Of a DNA stretch of 64,000 nt, positions 32,291 to 42,525 are shown piece after piece. The stretch lies in contig JAHQRK010000013.1 of assembly GCA_019828595.1 (NCBI GenBank), positions 1,643,501 to 1,707,500 of the forward strand, in the 5' to 3' direction. The notes beneath the pieces were generated by a model. It saw nothing but the letters and a program-made list of their open reading frames with translations, was not told the DNA's origin and ran no database searches. The DNA comes from Aphanomyces cochlioides (taxonomy: Eukaryota; Oomycota; Saprolegniomycetes; Saprolegniales; Verrucalvaceae). The stretch's first letter is position 1, and each line of letters begins with the position of its first letter. Both the position numbers and the translations under genes were made by a program.

Positions 32291-33617
32291 CTAATCTACA
32301 ACTTGTGTTTGTTGAAATACAGATCGGATTTGGCTAATACCCGTGCTTCGCACACGATAATTGTAGAGACGATATATCACTGAAAGTCGACGAGCCCTGA
32401 TTTGTGGGTTGTACGGCAAAGGCAGCAAAAGGGCACGATAAGTTTTCGATGCAGATCCCATGCCCCATTCAGCAGCTTGACGAAGCGAGGTAATTGCATT
32501 GCTAACTACGATCATAGCATCTTGACAATCTGTCGACGCTCTTTCTAAATCCCCCTTTTTGAGAGGCGTGACAATGCGGCCAAAGTTCTCTTTGCTCACA
32601 GGAAACGCTGCGTCTGCAGCAACACAGACTTCCGGTGCAAGTACTCCAGGTGACTGTAGAAGTTCCTGCAGTGGACGGCTCATTTCGCTGTCATTCCACG
32701 AAGCAGGAAAGTTGTGTTGGCCCCAAACCAATGTCCCATCAACGCCGTAGAGTAAAACCCCAGTGACGAATGTCGAATGCAACCAGCCTAGTAATTAGTT
32801 AAAACATCAATACCCCCGTCCATACCATTGTAATAAGCGTTTTGAATATCTCTACTTGAAGGCTCTTGGACATCGTAGTTCTTTCCATCAAGAAAGAATG
32901 CAACCCTCGGGGCATTGGGCTCTCGAAAACAACATGAGTCAGCCCATGATTGCTGTGTTTCAAGGTTTGGGAATTGAATTCTTGCCTCTGGGATATCTCG
33001 AAGTGCAGCACTCAGTGCTATCTCGGCCTTTGAAAGTACACGAGAAAGTGTTGAAGGGGGAATTTCAAACAACTCACTCAGAGTTTTGTGCTCAACTGGA
33101 GCAGCATACGAGTGCAGCAGGCTCGCAAGAACAACATGCTTATGCGAGCATCGACTGGGACGCCCACGCTGACCTACTTTCCTGTTAGTTGTGAATTCAT
33201 TGATATGTAATATTTATACCAGGTCCAGACTTTACGATGTATTTCGATGAGAATACTGCTAAAAGTTTCTCGAAGGATTCGTAGTCGAGGCTTGTTGTTG
33301 CAATGAAGCTCTCATTGCACTTGCTAGTATACATCGTATGCCAGGGGATCTTGGAGCCGTCCACCAGCGCTGTCGATTGAATCTTTAAACTTGTGAGGTT
33401 GCAGAAAATACAGTATTTCTTTACCTTATTGGGTGTCCGAATCATCATGCGGAGTCGCAACAAGCAAGCGAGCTGCAGACTGGACTGCCTTTCTTCTGTC
33501 TTCACGGTTTGCCTGTGCTGAAGCCACCACCAACGAGCACTCCTCATCGCTCGCACTCCCTCGCAGTCTTGTGTCTGCTCTGTGTTTTTGGGTGGCTGCG
33601 ACACTGAACTCGAACAT
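32291..33617 (-). CDS. Harbinger transposase (DDE_Tnp_4 / HARBI1-like)
   Basis: Cut-and-paste transposase. ATG at 33617 (MFEFSVAATQ), with coding blocks separated by short introns near 33420, 33200 and 32800. Catalytic acids: D in 'VAFFLDGKNYDV', D in 'VCVAADAAFPVSK', and E in 'AAEWGMGSASKTY'. An N-terminal helix-turn-helix-like region ('HKTLSELFEIPPSTLSRVL') fits recruitment to DNA. All catalytic residues and blocks are present without an internal stop in the exons I could follow, so this copy may still be active in trans. It is convergent with ORF1, 18 bp between stops. Confidence 0.85.
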
Positions 33618-33870
33618 ATGAAGAACACAGAATTGGTACACAAATCGAACATAAATATAACACAAATGTGTGTTTTATGCTATTTTTGGGAGGCTTCCAA
33701 TGCACGACTCGATTAGGGTGGCCACCTCATTTATATTTTGCATATGTCCACATCAAATAATCAAGAAAAACGACGAAAAACAAGAAACAAACAAAGCAAG
33801 AGAAGAAATGTTCAATATTTACGCGAGCTAAAAGCAAGGCCGGCGAAGGATGGAAAGGCAAGAGCTCCCT

Positions 33871-35927
33871 TTACGCTGCAATCGCTTGACCCGCCGCCCC
33901 GGAAGCTGGTGGTGGGCCTTGTCCAAACCCAGAAGAGTCAGGGTGGTTGTCGGGCGGACCCTCAGGGCCCTGGGAGTCAAAATCTGGCTTATTCTCGAGC
34001 GTTGAAACGTACCGCTTCAACTTCACCAACCTTTCCTGGCGACGACGCTGAGTAAAGGCAGTCGGATACTGAGGACCGATTGTCTGAATGACTTGGTTCG
34101 TGCCCTCGTCCGTTACAGGCAACTTCTTGTTCCCGTATGTGCGCTCGATATCATGGAGAAGGACGGATCGACTTCGCACTAATCCACGATCATCGCGAGG
34201 TTTAGAACCATGAACCTTGTGGAACTTTGCCAGATACTTGGGATTGTGGACGCGGCAATGGAGCCAATTGTTGGAGCAACGATCTCCTTTCCCAGGCTTG
34301 ATACTGGGACCAAAACAACGGGTGCGAGCGCGATCATCGTGGTGGACCCTCACGTGTCGAAGAAAGCACTCATCCCAAGGCAGCTGACAATATTACCCAT
34401 TTGACATTCGACCATTGCAAGGACGTGCTGTTGCATCCGGGGCAGGAGGGAGGCCAAAGCTGAGTCGCTTTTGTAGACGACCACGAATTCTGTCCAACTC
34501 GGCTGGTGTGCGAGGCCCTGAGGGATATCGAAGGTTGTGACCTTGATGCGTCAAATCCCGAATGACATCCCCATAACGATGGAGAATTTCTGATACCGAG
34601 TCAAAGAAGCCATCGGACGAGTGAGTAGCCGGGATTGTGGATCGGTAACTTTCGAGCCCTCGATCAAATCTCTCCTCTGATTCCTTGAGAGCGTACTCCA
34701 CAGCTGATTGTTCAAGCCGAGGAGTAATGACTTGGTCGATTTCTTCACCCGAATCGTAAGGCTCTTCGTCAGAGCTAGCGTCCTCGATGGCAATGTATCC
34801 ATCGCTACGAGCCCTTGGTGCACGTGGCGAAGCTTGAGTGTGGCTTGTCTTGGGAATTTGTGCGGAGGAGGCGAGTCAGATCCTTGTTGAGCCGGCCTTT
34901 TGTGTTTTGGCTTTGCTGCACTTGGCCGCCCTGACTTCGCCTCGCTCTTCTCTTCAGGCTGAGTCGAGTCGTCGGTTTTTGTCTCTGGCTCATTGGAATC
35001 ATCCGGGGGCGTATTGCCGGGAAGCGAAGGTCGGCCGGGCATTGCTGGGGTGGTTGGAAAATCATCGTCTTGAAGTGCTGAGTCATCGGGATCAACCGCG
35101 GTACCGGTAGAACCAGCGTCGGGCTCTTGTTTGACGGTCGGCTCGACACTAGCTGTGTCATCTTCGTCACCAGAGTGCGAGGTCGATGAGGACAAGGTCA
35201 AATCCACAATCTCACGCCGTTGAAAACCTCCCCGATCATGGAACGTAACGCGCGGGTCCTGAGCCAGTTCAGTCTCGATCCGGCGAGCTGCACGCCGTCC
35301 TGACGTCAGTTGCTCGGTCGTCTTAGTTTCCGCTTGAATCCGTTCCTGGACTCATCCAAGGAGGGTGGTCAAGCGCTTTACCCAGCGGTTGTACATGCCG
35401 TGAGCCGGAAGGTTATCCGGAATTTGCCGAACTTCAGTATGCGCCTGCGCTATCGCGTCTTCCAGGGCCGACTGTTGGATATACAGGCTCTCGAGACGAT
35501 GCGCACAACGTATGTCCCAGAACGTTATGGCGAACAAATCGCGCAACGCTTGGTCGTACTCAGGAGTGGAAGTAATGACGTTGCTTCGATACTGTCGCCG
35601 GGTTTCGCCGCCCGACGCCATTGCGATTTCATAATCTTCCAGAGCCAAGAGCAGTTGTTGTCGCAATGACTCGTCTAAGCGCCGCATGAGATCGGAGGCA
35701 TCACCGAATTGCTGGCGCATTGGAGCGGTAGAAGGATCGTTGGCAGACAAACGGTAATCGACGAACTCCTCTTCATTCGCCATAGCACTGTCGTCGAACA
35801 TTCTCACTGGATTAACAAGACCGCCATCACCAACAAACACACTTTCTAGCCATTCGACAGTTTCCAAGGCTTCCTTGAGTACAGCAGCGTCAGCATCCAT
35901 CTGATCTTGGTGCAACTTGGTGGTCAT
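33871..35927 (-). pseudogene. Gypsy-A antisense gene 2: helical-acidic protein with two Cys modules
   Basis: Unknown family, encoded opposite to pol inside the retrotransposon. ATG 35927 (MTTKLHQDQM). A helical N-terminal domain (about 1-190) is followed, after in-frame TGA 35352-35354, by a Ser/Asp/Glu-rich region with 'GDEDDTAS'. A frameshift at about 34830-34900 moves the reading to the frame containing 'EDASSDEEPYDSGEEIDQ' and 'SDGFFDSVSEILHRYGD'. Near the end are two Cys modules: C-x9-C-x6-C split by TAA 34393-34395, and C-x12-C-x6-C-x2-H ('CSNNWLHCRVHN'). The same order (helical, acidic, two modules) exists intact in Gypsy-B, so this is a decayed copy of a conserved gene. Role unknown; Cys spacing suggests metal binding. 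Confidence 0.65.
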
Positions 35928-36124
35928 GGTTACTCTTCGCTTGGACAAGTGGGGTCAAAATTGAGAATGACTAAGTATGGCGAAACAAGGAAGGAGAATT
36001 ATGGAAATCGGAAAACAGAAAACAGAAACGCGAGACAACGGGAAGAATCAACTGTGATATGGAATTAAGAATAGCACCAAGATGGTACAAGAGAATTGGC
36101 AGTTGACGATATGGCCGTTGACGG

Positions 36125-36760
36125 TTACAAGTGGTCACTCTCGTCATCCGTGGTCGATTGATGGTCCGAACGCGCCTGATGCTTTTGTTCGAGATGACGA
36201 CCGGCCGCTCTGTGGACGCAGGTAGCCAAAGGGTTGGCACATGGAGTACCGCGGCGAGTTAAAATGCCGCACGGAGGACCTTGGGGGCGACGACGCCGGC
36301 CTTCGCCAGCCGACAGCAGAGCCACTGCTTGAGTTAAGCGGTCTACCTCAGCATTCAACGCCTGAATGCGTATGTCAGCCCGTTCCAAATGGCGCCCATG
36401 GTCGGAGAGGCGAAGATCCAACTGAGAGATGTGAAGGCCCTGATTGTGGAGCTCAGATCGAGGGCTATGCGCGGCTGGTCCAGGGCGGTTTGGTTGAAAA
36501 CCACTGTCGGTCGAGTGCGGCGAAGAAGGTGCAGCTGATGTCAAAGGCACCTGTGCAGGCTCGGTAGGGGAAGGCTGGTGAATTGGTGGAGACGACGCGG
36601 TTGCTTCCACGTTGGAGAACGAAGAAAAAGGTGGCAGCGTGGCCGAAAGACGGCTTCTCGAATTGGCAGAATCAGCAGGGGTGCGTTTGGATTGGCGGTC
36701 GTTCGAAGAAACACTGAAACGGGACGATGCTAATCGCGCTTGGCTTGTTGAGGCCCTCAT
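36125..36760 (-). CDS. Gypsy-A antisense gene 1: coiled-coil protein with Cys module
   Basis: 211 residues, intact, ATG 36760, lying 142 bp inside the right LTR and transcribed away from it. Residues 1-100 are Ser/Pro-rich and probably disordered. About 100-150 form a coiled coil ('SQLDLRLSDHGRHLERADIR', 'NAEVDRLTQAVALL'). About 160-190 carry C-x9-C-x6-C-x-H ('PCGILTRRGTPC', 'ATCVHRAAGRH'), which resembles the short CxxxTxxGxxC...CxxH modules (DUF5763-like) seen in many viral and mobile-element proteins. Gypsy-B has a counterpart at 56314-57035. A promoter would have to lie in 36761-36902 or antisense in the LTR. Function unknown. Confidence 0.65.
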   Translation of the reverse strand: MRASTSQARLASSRFSVSSNDRQSKRTPADSANSRSRLSATLPPFSSFSNVEATASSPPIHQPSPTEPAQVPLTSAAPSSPHSTDSGFQPNRPGPAAHSPRSELHNQGLHISQLDLRLSDHGRHLERADIRIQALNAEVDRLTQAVALLSAGEGRRRRPQGPPCGILTRRGTPCANPLATCVHRAAGRHLEQKHQARSDHQSTTDDESDHL

Positions 36761-36902
36761 ACGTATCGATCACGCGGGGAAGTGAAGACAATCCAGGCGA
36801 AGTCAGGCGAAGGCCTGGGAAGTTTGGGTGGTTTGTTGAACGTGTGCCGAAAGAAGATACAGTGTATAGCGCCTGCTATGGGATGGTCTGGCGCTCCTCA
36901 TG

Positions 36903-37556
36903 TGGCCAATTACAGCTGTGGGCGCGCCGTCGATACTGTATGCAGGATCGACAACCCGGAGCTTGGCAAAGTACAGCGACACTAGCCAATGTGGGCCTGC
37001 CAATAATGCCTTTTGTACCAATAAAGAGTTCAGAGCGGCGAAGGCCAGCCATCGAGAGTGTAAGCAACTCGAGGCGTAAAGAAACGAAGGCAAGAAAGAG
37101 CTCAGAGCCACAAGAACCAGTCAACGAGACGTGAGCAACCTTTAGTGTAGAGAATTTGAGGTTAAAGACGATAAAAACTTCCGCTTTTGCCTTGTATGGA
37201 TCACTGAGTCCTTACGACCACTGCCGAGAAGTTTACTACGCCAAGAATTGTCGTTGGAGCCGTTGACTGTCTTTATTTGCTGCGGTTGTGTGTGCCTTTC
37301 ATTGTGTGCGCCGACCTCTCCTGTACTGTTTCCCCCTTTCTGTATTGCCCTGTACCCGTGCCCAAGTCTGGCACAGTCTTGTCGGGCAGCAAGACCACAC
37401 TTTCCCTCCCGAACTTCCCCAAGTTCATCTTTCCCAGTTTCCCCCACGTTGTTTGCGCTTGGCCTCGCCCCCTGGGAGTCGAAAGCCGTACATCAAAGAA
37501 CTACACCCATTATCCTTGTGCCGAGCGAGCCTTCTATCTCTCTCACCCATCTCACA
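36903..37556 (+). repeat. Gypsy-A right LTR
   Basis: 654 bp, uninterrupted copy of the left LTR. It ends ...CATCTCACA. The only clear purine-rich tract upstream (GAAAGAAGA near 36850) lies about 45 bp before the shared boundary, so the true 5' edge of the LTR may be further left than 36903. Confidence 0.85.
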
Positions 37557-37683
37557 GTTATTGTGAGCTTCCCAATGTATGTTTATTAAAAATAGCTCAT
37601 TCTCATTTTAAAATGCATTTAAAGACCTCTATTTTAATTACTAGTACTAGTACTTTCAAATAATACAGTCAAATTAATTCTAT

Positions 37684-38226
37684 TCATTCGATATATTCAT
37701 TTATTCTTTTCTCGTGGATAAACTTCAGTCCGATACTGTAATGCATGACTGGAATATTCCCATGATGATGACGATGTCGAGAAGTAGTAACACAAGGATT
37801 GGCCGTCCACTTCACAATCCTCGCCGTTATCTCGATACACGCCGGGCCCTTCAGCAAAGCATCCCGAGGATCGTATTCAACTCCGTTGTGTGATGTTCGA
37901 TATGCCTGTATTTCTTGAATTAAGTCGATTTTATTGACAGCTGTGAATAAAAATTTCATTCTAGGGGACTTGAAGGAGGAAAAATTCAAAAATAATGGAT
38001 TTTTCATTGAAAATCCATCGAAATACTGCAGTTCGGAGCCTACGAGGAGGAAATAGAAAGGAGAGTCATTTAACATGAGGATCTCTACTGAAAGATACAA
38101 TGATATGCTCAAACTGAGTGCCGAGACAGCTACAAAGAAGGTGAGAGATACGTGTTGCCCTTCAACATTTCCAATAATGTACGGATCATTCCAATTGCTT
38201 CTAAGCTTGATCTTTGTATACTTCAT
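37684..38226 (-). CDS. Small membrane protein, unknown
   Basis: 180 residues in one frame from ATG 38226. I do not recognise it. Residues about 27-50 ('VSLTFFVAVSALSLSISLYLS') form a membrane segment. A later part has ordered, non-random composition ('EIQAYRTSHNGVEYDPRDALL', 'ARIVKWTANPCVTTSRHRHHH'). An intron could be spliced from within (GT near 38090, AG near 38043), which would alter the middle. It is divergent from the permease with 87 bp between ATGs, so the two may share a promoter. Its 3' end is 127 bp from the Gypsy-A right LTR. Confidence 0.45.
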   Translation of the reverse strand: MKYTKIKLRSNWNDPYIIGNVEGQHVSLTFFVAVSALSLSISLYLSVEILMLNDSPFYFLLVGSELQYFDGFSMKNPLFLNFSSFKSPRMKFLFTAVNKIDLIQEIQAYRTSHNGVEYDPRDALLKGPACIEITARIVKWTANPCVTTSRHRHHHGNIPVMHYSIGLKFIHEKRINEYIE

Positions 38227-38313
38227 GTAAGTGCGGATTTTATACTGAATATTGGTAAACTTAAATTAGGTTCGATTTCAAATCGAGACGTCACAATCGA
38301 AATTTCCTCGATC

Positions 38314-40097
38314 ATGAGTGACCGCAATGGTGCCGCCGCTGAACCCTTGCTACCGACAAAGACGACGCCAAAGATTAATCCCTATACATCGCCGCCTAGC
38401 ACACGAGAAATCTACACGCGCAAGCTCGGATACGTCCCGCTGATCTTTCAGGTTGGCTTTCCATTATGATCCAATCGATCGAGCCTGATATGTTTTCAAC
38501 GTAGCGTGTGGTGAATTTTGTCATGACGCCACGCAAAATGCAGCGCGCGACGGTAAGTGCATGGCGCCGAGCTGTTATGACGGTGTTCGTTGCAAATATA
38601 GACCCATGGCGGTGACGAAGAGAATGAATTCCCGCACCATCAACCAAAACAATTTATTCCATCGCCGGGATCAATCCGGGGATCCATTTTCAATCTCATG
38701 GGCGCAACACTAGGCGCAGGCGCCCTTAGTTTGCCATATGCAGTGGCTGTTTCAGGGTTTACCTTTGCGGTTGCACAGCTTGTACTTGCATCAATCTTGA
38801 CTATCTATTCGATTCGATTGCTCATGCGAGCTGGAGATATTACCAAGTACGTTGACCTTATTGCAAGTGTCGCTGAGCTAATGCACACCATGGTGTAGAT
38901 TGAAATCGTATGAAGATTTGGCCATGTTTTGTTTTGGCAAGCGCGCTGAATTGTTTGTTGAAGTGTGTATTTTGGTATTTAGTTTTGGTATTGCGGTCGC
39001 GTATTTGGTCACGCTGGGCGATCTCATCACACCGTTGGGCCTCCTTATCTTTGGTCCCGATCGACTCTTGAGCACACGTTGGTTCTTGATGACGCTCTTT
39101 TGCACGCTCATTATGTGGCCGCTCTCGTTGCTCAAAGACGTGAGCTCGCTCCAGTTTTCGTCCATGCTCGGCGTCTTTTCAATTCTTTTCCTCGTGCTGG
39201 CTGTAGCGATTCGATCCTCCATGCATATTCACGACCATGGTTTGCCTGCCCATCTTGGTATGCACATCTACCGTCTCTTTAATCTTAATGACGTCTAGAT
39301 TGGGGAATGAATCTATCCCATGGAGCAGATTTCATGCTCTCGGTGCCCATTGTCATGTTTGCCTTCACAAATCAAGTAAACTTTGTACTCCAGGCCATGT
39401 CTTAGCAACTTCTTTCCCTAGCCCAATGTGTTTTCCATCTTCACAGAGCTTCAACGACCTTGTATTCGTCGTATGAACAAGGTAACGACCTAGTTACATT
39501 GTGGCAGGGTCCATAATAAGAGTTTAGGTGGTCGATCGAGCAACTTACGGCTCGTTTGGTATCTATTTGACGATCGGTTTGATCGCCTATCTTGCCTTTG
39601 GCTCTTCCCTCGTGGATCCGGTCAACAAGGGCAACATTTTGCTGAGTTTTGCCATGAATGATGCATTGATTGCGGTTGCCCGCGCCGCCATTACATTCAC
39701 AGTCGCAGTGGCCTATCCACTCAACATTTTCCCGTGCCGATTTAGCTTGGACATGATGTTTTTCGCCCAAGCTAAGGAGTCGCTCGTTCGCCACGTAATT
39801 GTCTCGACCAGTACGTCTACTCAACGGAAGATTGTTTGAACGAAATGCCTAGGTTTGGTCGCACTATCTTTGCTCTTGGCTATCTTTTGTCCCAACATCA
39901 ACGTTATCTTTGGCATCATTGGCGGCACGTGTTCGAGTGTCGTGTGCTTTTGTTTCCCCGCTGCATTTATCCTCAAGCTGGAGCCTGGTCCGCTTTTGAG
40001 TCGAGAGAAACTTGGACCTCTCTGTTTGTTTGTCGGCGCTGCCGTCATTGGCACCGTCAGTACGACTGTGACCATTTGGTCGACTTTTTATGCTTGA
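38314..40097 (+). CDS. AAAP-family amino-acid/auxin permease (SLC38-like)
   Basis: Proton- or sodium-coupled amino-acid transporter of a cell or vacuolar membrane. ATG 38314; about eight exons with short introns. A hydrophilic N-terminus (about 1-75) is followed by the family hallmark 'GSIFNLMGATLGAGALSLPYA' (first membrane helix with the unwound GAG motif). Eleven hydrophobic segments in total can be traced through 'LVFSFGIAVAYLVTLGDLI', 'FMLSVPIVMFAFTNQ', 'GIYLTIGLIAYLAFGSSL', 'FTVAVAYPLNIFPCR' and 'LVALSLLLAIFCPNI', to the end 'TVSTTVTIWSTFYA'. The helix count and the Leu-Pro-Tyr motif fit AAAP/SLC38. Substrate cannot be read. Confidence 0.9.
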
Positions 40098-40571
40098 GTT
40101 GATTTACCCGACAGAATTTAAAGTTAACAAAATCATTCAACAAGATCACTGCGCATCAAGACGATGAATGATTACTTCCGGCTGTGTACAGAGCGGGGGG
40201 ACGCCTGAATGCGGACTCACCCACACTTTTGACGCAACCGAAAGAAGTGAGGGGGGACTGTGGCTTTGCGAAGTAGAGAGCAGGTATTGCTCTAGCAAGA
40301 GTAGGAGGAAACAACGAGAAAGAGGGAAGAATTCATCGTGGGAATATACGAGAAAGAGAAAGCTGAGGGAAAATTGATGACTTGGCTACAGCACTATGCA
40401 TCACCAAGGTAAGCACACATTTACATGTGAATTATCTCTGGAGGAAAGGATAGAGAAAGAATTACAAAAGTGGATTAAATCCTCGTTGAAACTTTGATAG
40501 GAATAAATAAACGAGATCAAGGGAACCAGAGGCATGGAGAATCGCAGGCAAGAACGACGGCCACAAGGTCC
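40098..40571. other. Intergenic
   Basis: G-rich patches (six G at about 40195, six G at about 40250) but no gene or repeat I can support. Confidence 0.4.
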
Positions 40572-41537
40572 TCAGAGCCGTCCCGAGAGGACGACCCAAA
40601 CCATCGAAGAAAGTACATCGAGAATGTGATAATGCCGCCGGCCTTCACACTTGGAGCAATGACAGCCATGGTTTTTTAAAGTCTCGAGCAGATATCGCCG
40701 CACTGACGACTTGGATGGGACTTCGAGTGCACGACGAAGACATCCTTCACGACGATTGTGATAAAGAAAATCAATCACAGCAACATGGCCACTCGCAGCA
40801 GCTTTTTGCATGGCCATCGACGTGCATCCTTCGTTGCGATTTTCGTGCAAGTAGCGGACAATGTCGACATGACCACGCCAAGCTGCCATTTCCATCGCAT
40901 TTGTACTGCAGCCTTCGGGACGATGCGTATGGAGAAACTGAACGACATTCAGATGTCCATTTTCAGCAGCTCGATCCATGGCGTCGTTGCTGCATCCTTC
41001 CGTTCGATTTGCATGTAGAAACTCCACAATCGCAAGATACCCATGGGCAGACGCTGTGTCCACCGCGTACCTCGAGCAGCCAGAATGTTCAATTGAGTGG
41101 AGATATTTGAGCACATTGAGCTGATTGCTCCAAGCTGCCAAATCGAGCAGATCAATATCAATCGCTCTCAGGGAATACCATCTATCCACATAAGCGAGGA
41201 CGTCCATGCGGCCAGTCATGACTGCATACATGACGACCAGGCGTCCAACATCCGGCAGGACATCAAATAGAGTCGAGAGACGAGATGTGCCGTGCGTATC
41301 AAGCCACGGAGCGAGCACAGCATTGACGTTGGCCATCACAAAATTGGAGAATTCGCAATCAGTTGATCGTGGGAGGTTCATAAAGCTCATCATATCTTGA
41401 TACAGTCCGCGTTGGAATGAAAACACGACGGCGGCCAAATCCCGCGATGAAAACACGGAAAGAAACATCTTCTCATGCGAAGAACGGTGCGGACGCGGCG
41501 CATTCGATCGACGACGGCCACGGACCAACGGAGGCAT
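40572..41537 (-). CDS. Ankyrin-repeat protein A with C-terminal CxCxxC
   Basis: 321 residues from ATG 41537. The N-terminal about 90 residues are family-specific ('AAVVFSFQRGLYQDMMSF'). They are followed by five to six ankyrin-like repeats of about 34 residues with the oomycete pattern 'GHLxVVxFLHxxRxEGCTxxAM'. The tail reads 'NHGCHCSKCEGRRHY', with three closely spaced Cys. Such proteins are protein-protein adaptors; the partner is unknown. It is a paralogue of the protein at 51630-52553 on the same strand, sharing the N-terminal block, the repeats and the Cys tail. It may have an upstream exon. Confidence 0.8.
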   Translation of the reverse strand: MPPLVRGRRRSNAPRPHRSSHEKMFLSVFSSRDLAAVVFSFQRGLYQDMMSFMNLPRSTDCEFSNFVMANVNAVLAPWLDTHGTSRLSTLFDVLPDVGRLVVMYAVMTGRMDVLAYVDRWYSLRAIDIDLLDLAAWSNQLNVLKYLHSIEHSGCSRYAVDTASAHGYLAIVEFLHANRTEGCSNDAMDRAAENGHLNVVQFLHTHRPEGCSTNAMEMAAWRGHVDIVRYLHENRNEGCTSMAMQKAAASGHVAVIDFLYHNRREGCLRRALEVPSKSSVRRYLLETLKNHGCHCSKCEGRRHYHILDVLSSMVWVVLSGRL

Positions 41538-42141
41538 ATCTGCCTGTGTCAAAGAAAATCACCAACTGAAGAGTCTGACCTTGTTGAAGTGGAGTTCCCT
41601 TAAAACAGTACACTGATTTGTAAAATTTTGCATAAAATGAGCGAAAATGCGGAATTAATTCAAATATTTTGCTCAAAATAGATCAGATATCTTGCTAAAA
41701 TTCGAGGAAGCTTAAGCACATACCGTATGGGTGACAAGGATAAGGTTCACTCGATGATGACACGTCCGAGGCGCCATGGATGCTACAGAGCATTTCCTAG
41801 CGTTTGATGATGATACATATACCATGTCGTGGTAAGGCTCATGGACGCTTCGATCGAAGCTTGCGTCAACTTGGGAGGTCATGCAGGCAAAATGTCAGTT
41901 TCTCGAGAATCGGTTGAGGGGTTGACAGGTACAGCACGACACTTGGACGTACAGTGTAGAGTGCGGATCTGGGTACGAGCAATCGACTTGGACTTGGGAT
42001 TCGTCGAGACGTGTATTGTTTCTGAGGATCAAAGTGGAATGTGAAAGAGATCGATCGAAGGGAAACCTGCACTGTTGTCAGAGAGATCCGAGAGATCCAC
42101 TGTACTTAGGATAAATATATTATCTAGAATATAATGACGGA
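41538..42141. other. Intergenic
   Basis: No gene seen upstream of ankyrin gene A other than short frames without domains; AT-rich around 41600-41700. Confidence 0.35.
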
Positions 42142-42525
42142 CTATTTCGTCTGAGAACAAGAGGTTGACAAAAATGCACCTTTGAGACATTCAAGCAGGA
42201 TAGGGGAGTCAACATGAAGATCCATCGCGATGGTCGTGGATATAGTCGTCAATCGAGACAAAACATAGACGAATCTCCAGAGATCGAGTGAAAGGAACAC
42301 ACCCCAGGCCCAGGATTCACCGACTTGCTTGATGCGTCCATGGACTGGCTTCATCTCCATGTCAAGGAAAGGCAATAGATTGATGTCTGGATTGTTTTGA
42401 TCGCGATCTGGATGCTGGACATCGTGAAAAGGAGGCACAGTATACGACAAAGTCCACGGGAAAAGAATATTCCATCGCCACAGTGTCGATACTCCCCAGA
42501 TACGATGCTTCAGTTGTGAGCTCAA
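42142..42525 (-). CDS. Possible exon of an unknown gene
   Basis: 127 codons open. Composition is protein-like ('LLPFLDMEMKPVHGRIKQVG', 'DLWRFVYVLSRLTTISTTI', 'AMDLHVDSPILLECLK') but I recognise no family. It may be one exon of a larger gene extending to about 42670. Weak support. Confidence 0.25.
   Translation of the reverse strand: MSSQLKHRIWGVSTLWRWNILFPWTLSYTVPPFHDVQHPDRDQNNPDINLLPFLDMEMKPVHGRIKQVGESWAWGVFLSLDLWRFVYVLSRLTTISTTIAMDLHVDSPILLECLKGAFLSTSCSQTK

Larger units (their letters stand above)
31251..33698. mobile_element. PIF/Harbinger DNA transposon nested in Gypsy-A pol
   Basis: 2448 bp with imperfect terminal inverted repeats (18 of 21 match: GGAAG[A/C]CTCCCAAAAA[C/T]A[A/G]CA). 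It is flanked by the 3-bp duplication AAT at 31248-31250 and 33699-33701. It carries the two convergent genes typical of the superfamily, a Myb/SANT-like DNA-binding protein (+) and a DDE nuclease (-). The octamer ACACAAAT occurs five times near the ends, starting at 31275, 31324, 31335, 33638 and 33660. Confidence 0.9.
19219..37556 (+). mobile_element. Gypsy-A: Ty3/Gypsy LTR retrotransposon with nested insertions
   Basis: Layout on the + strand: left LTR (19219-19319 plus 23828-24392, split by a Copia element), primer-binding site 24395, gag 24423-25799, pol from the -1 frameshift at 25787 to TAG 33714-33716 (split by a Harbinger transposon), antisense genes 35927-33871 and 36760-36125, right LTR 36903-37556. 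Without its two passengers the element is about 11.4 kb. The LTR copies differ by a handful of substitutions and small indels, so insertion was not ancient. Pol carries an in-frame TGA and two indels and is dead. No 5-bp target duplication is visible (19214-19218 versus 37557-37561), so the left LTR may be truncated or the copy may be a recombinant. Confidence 0.85.
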
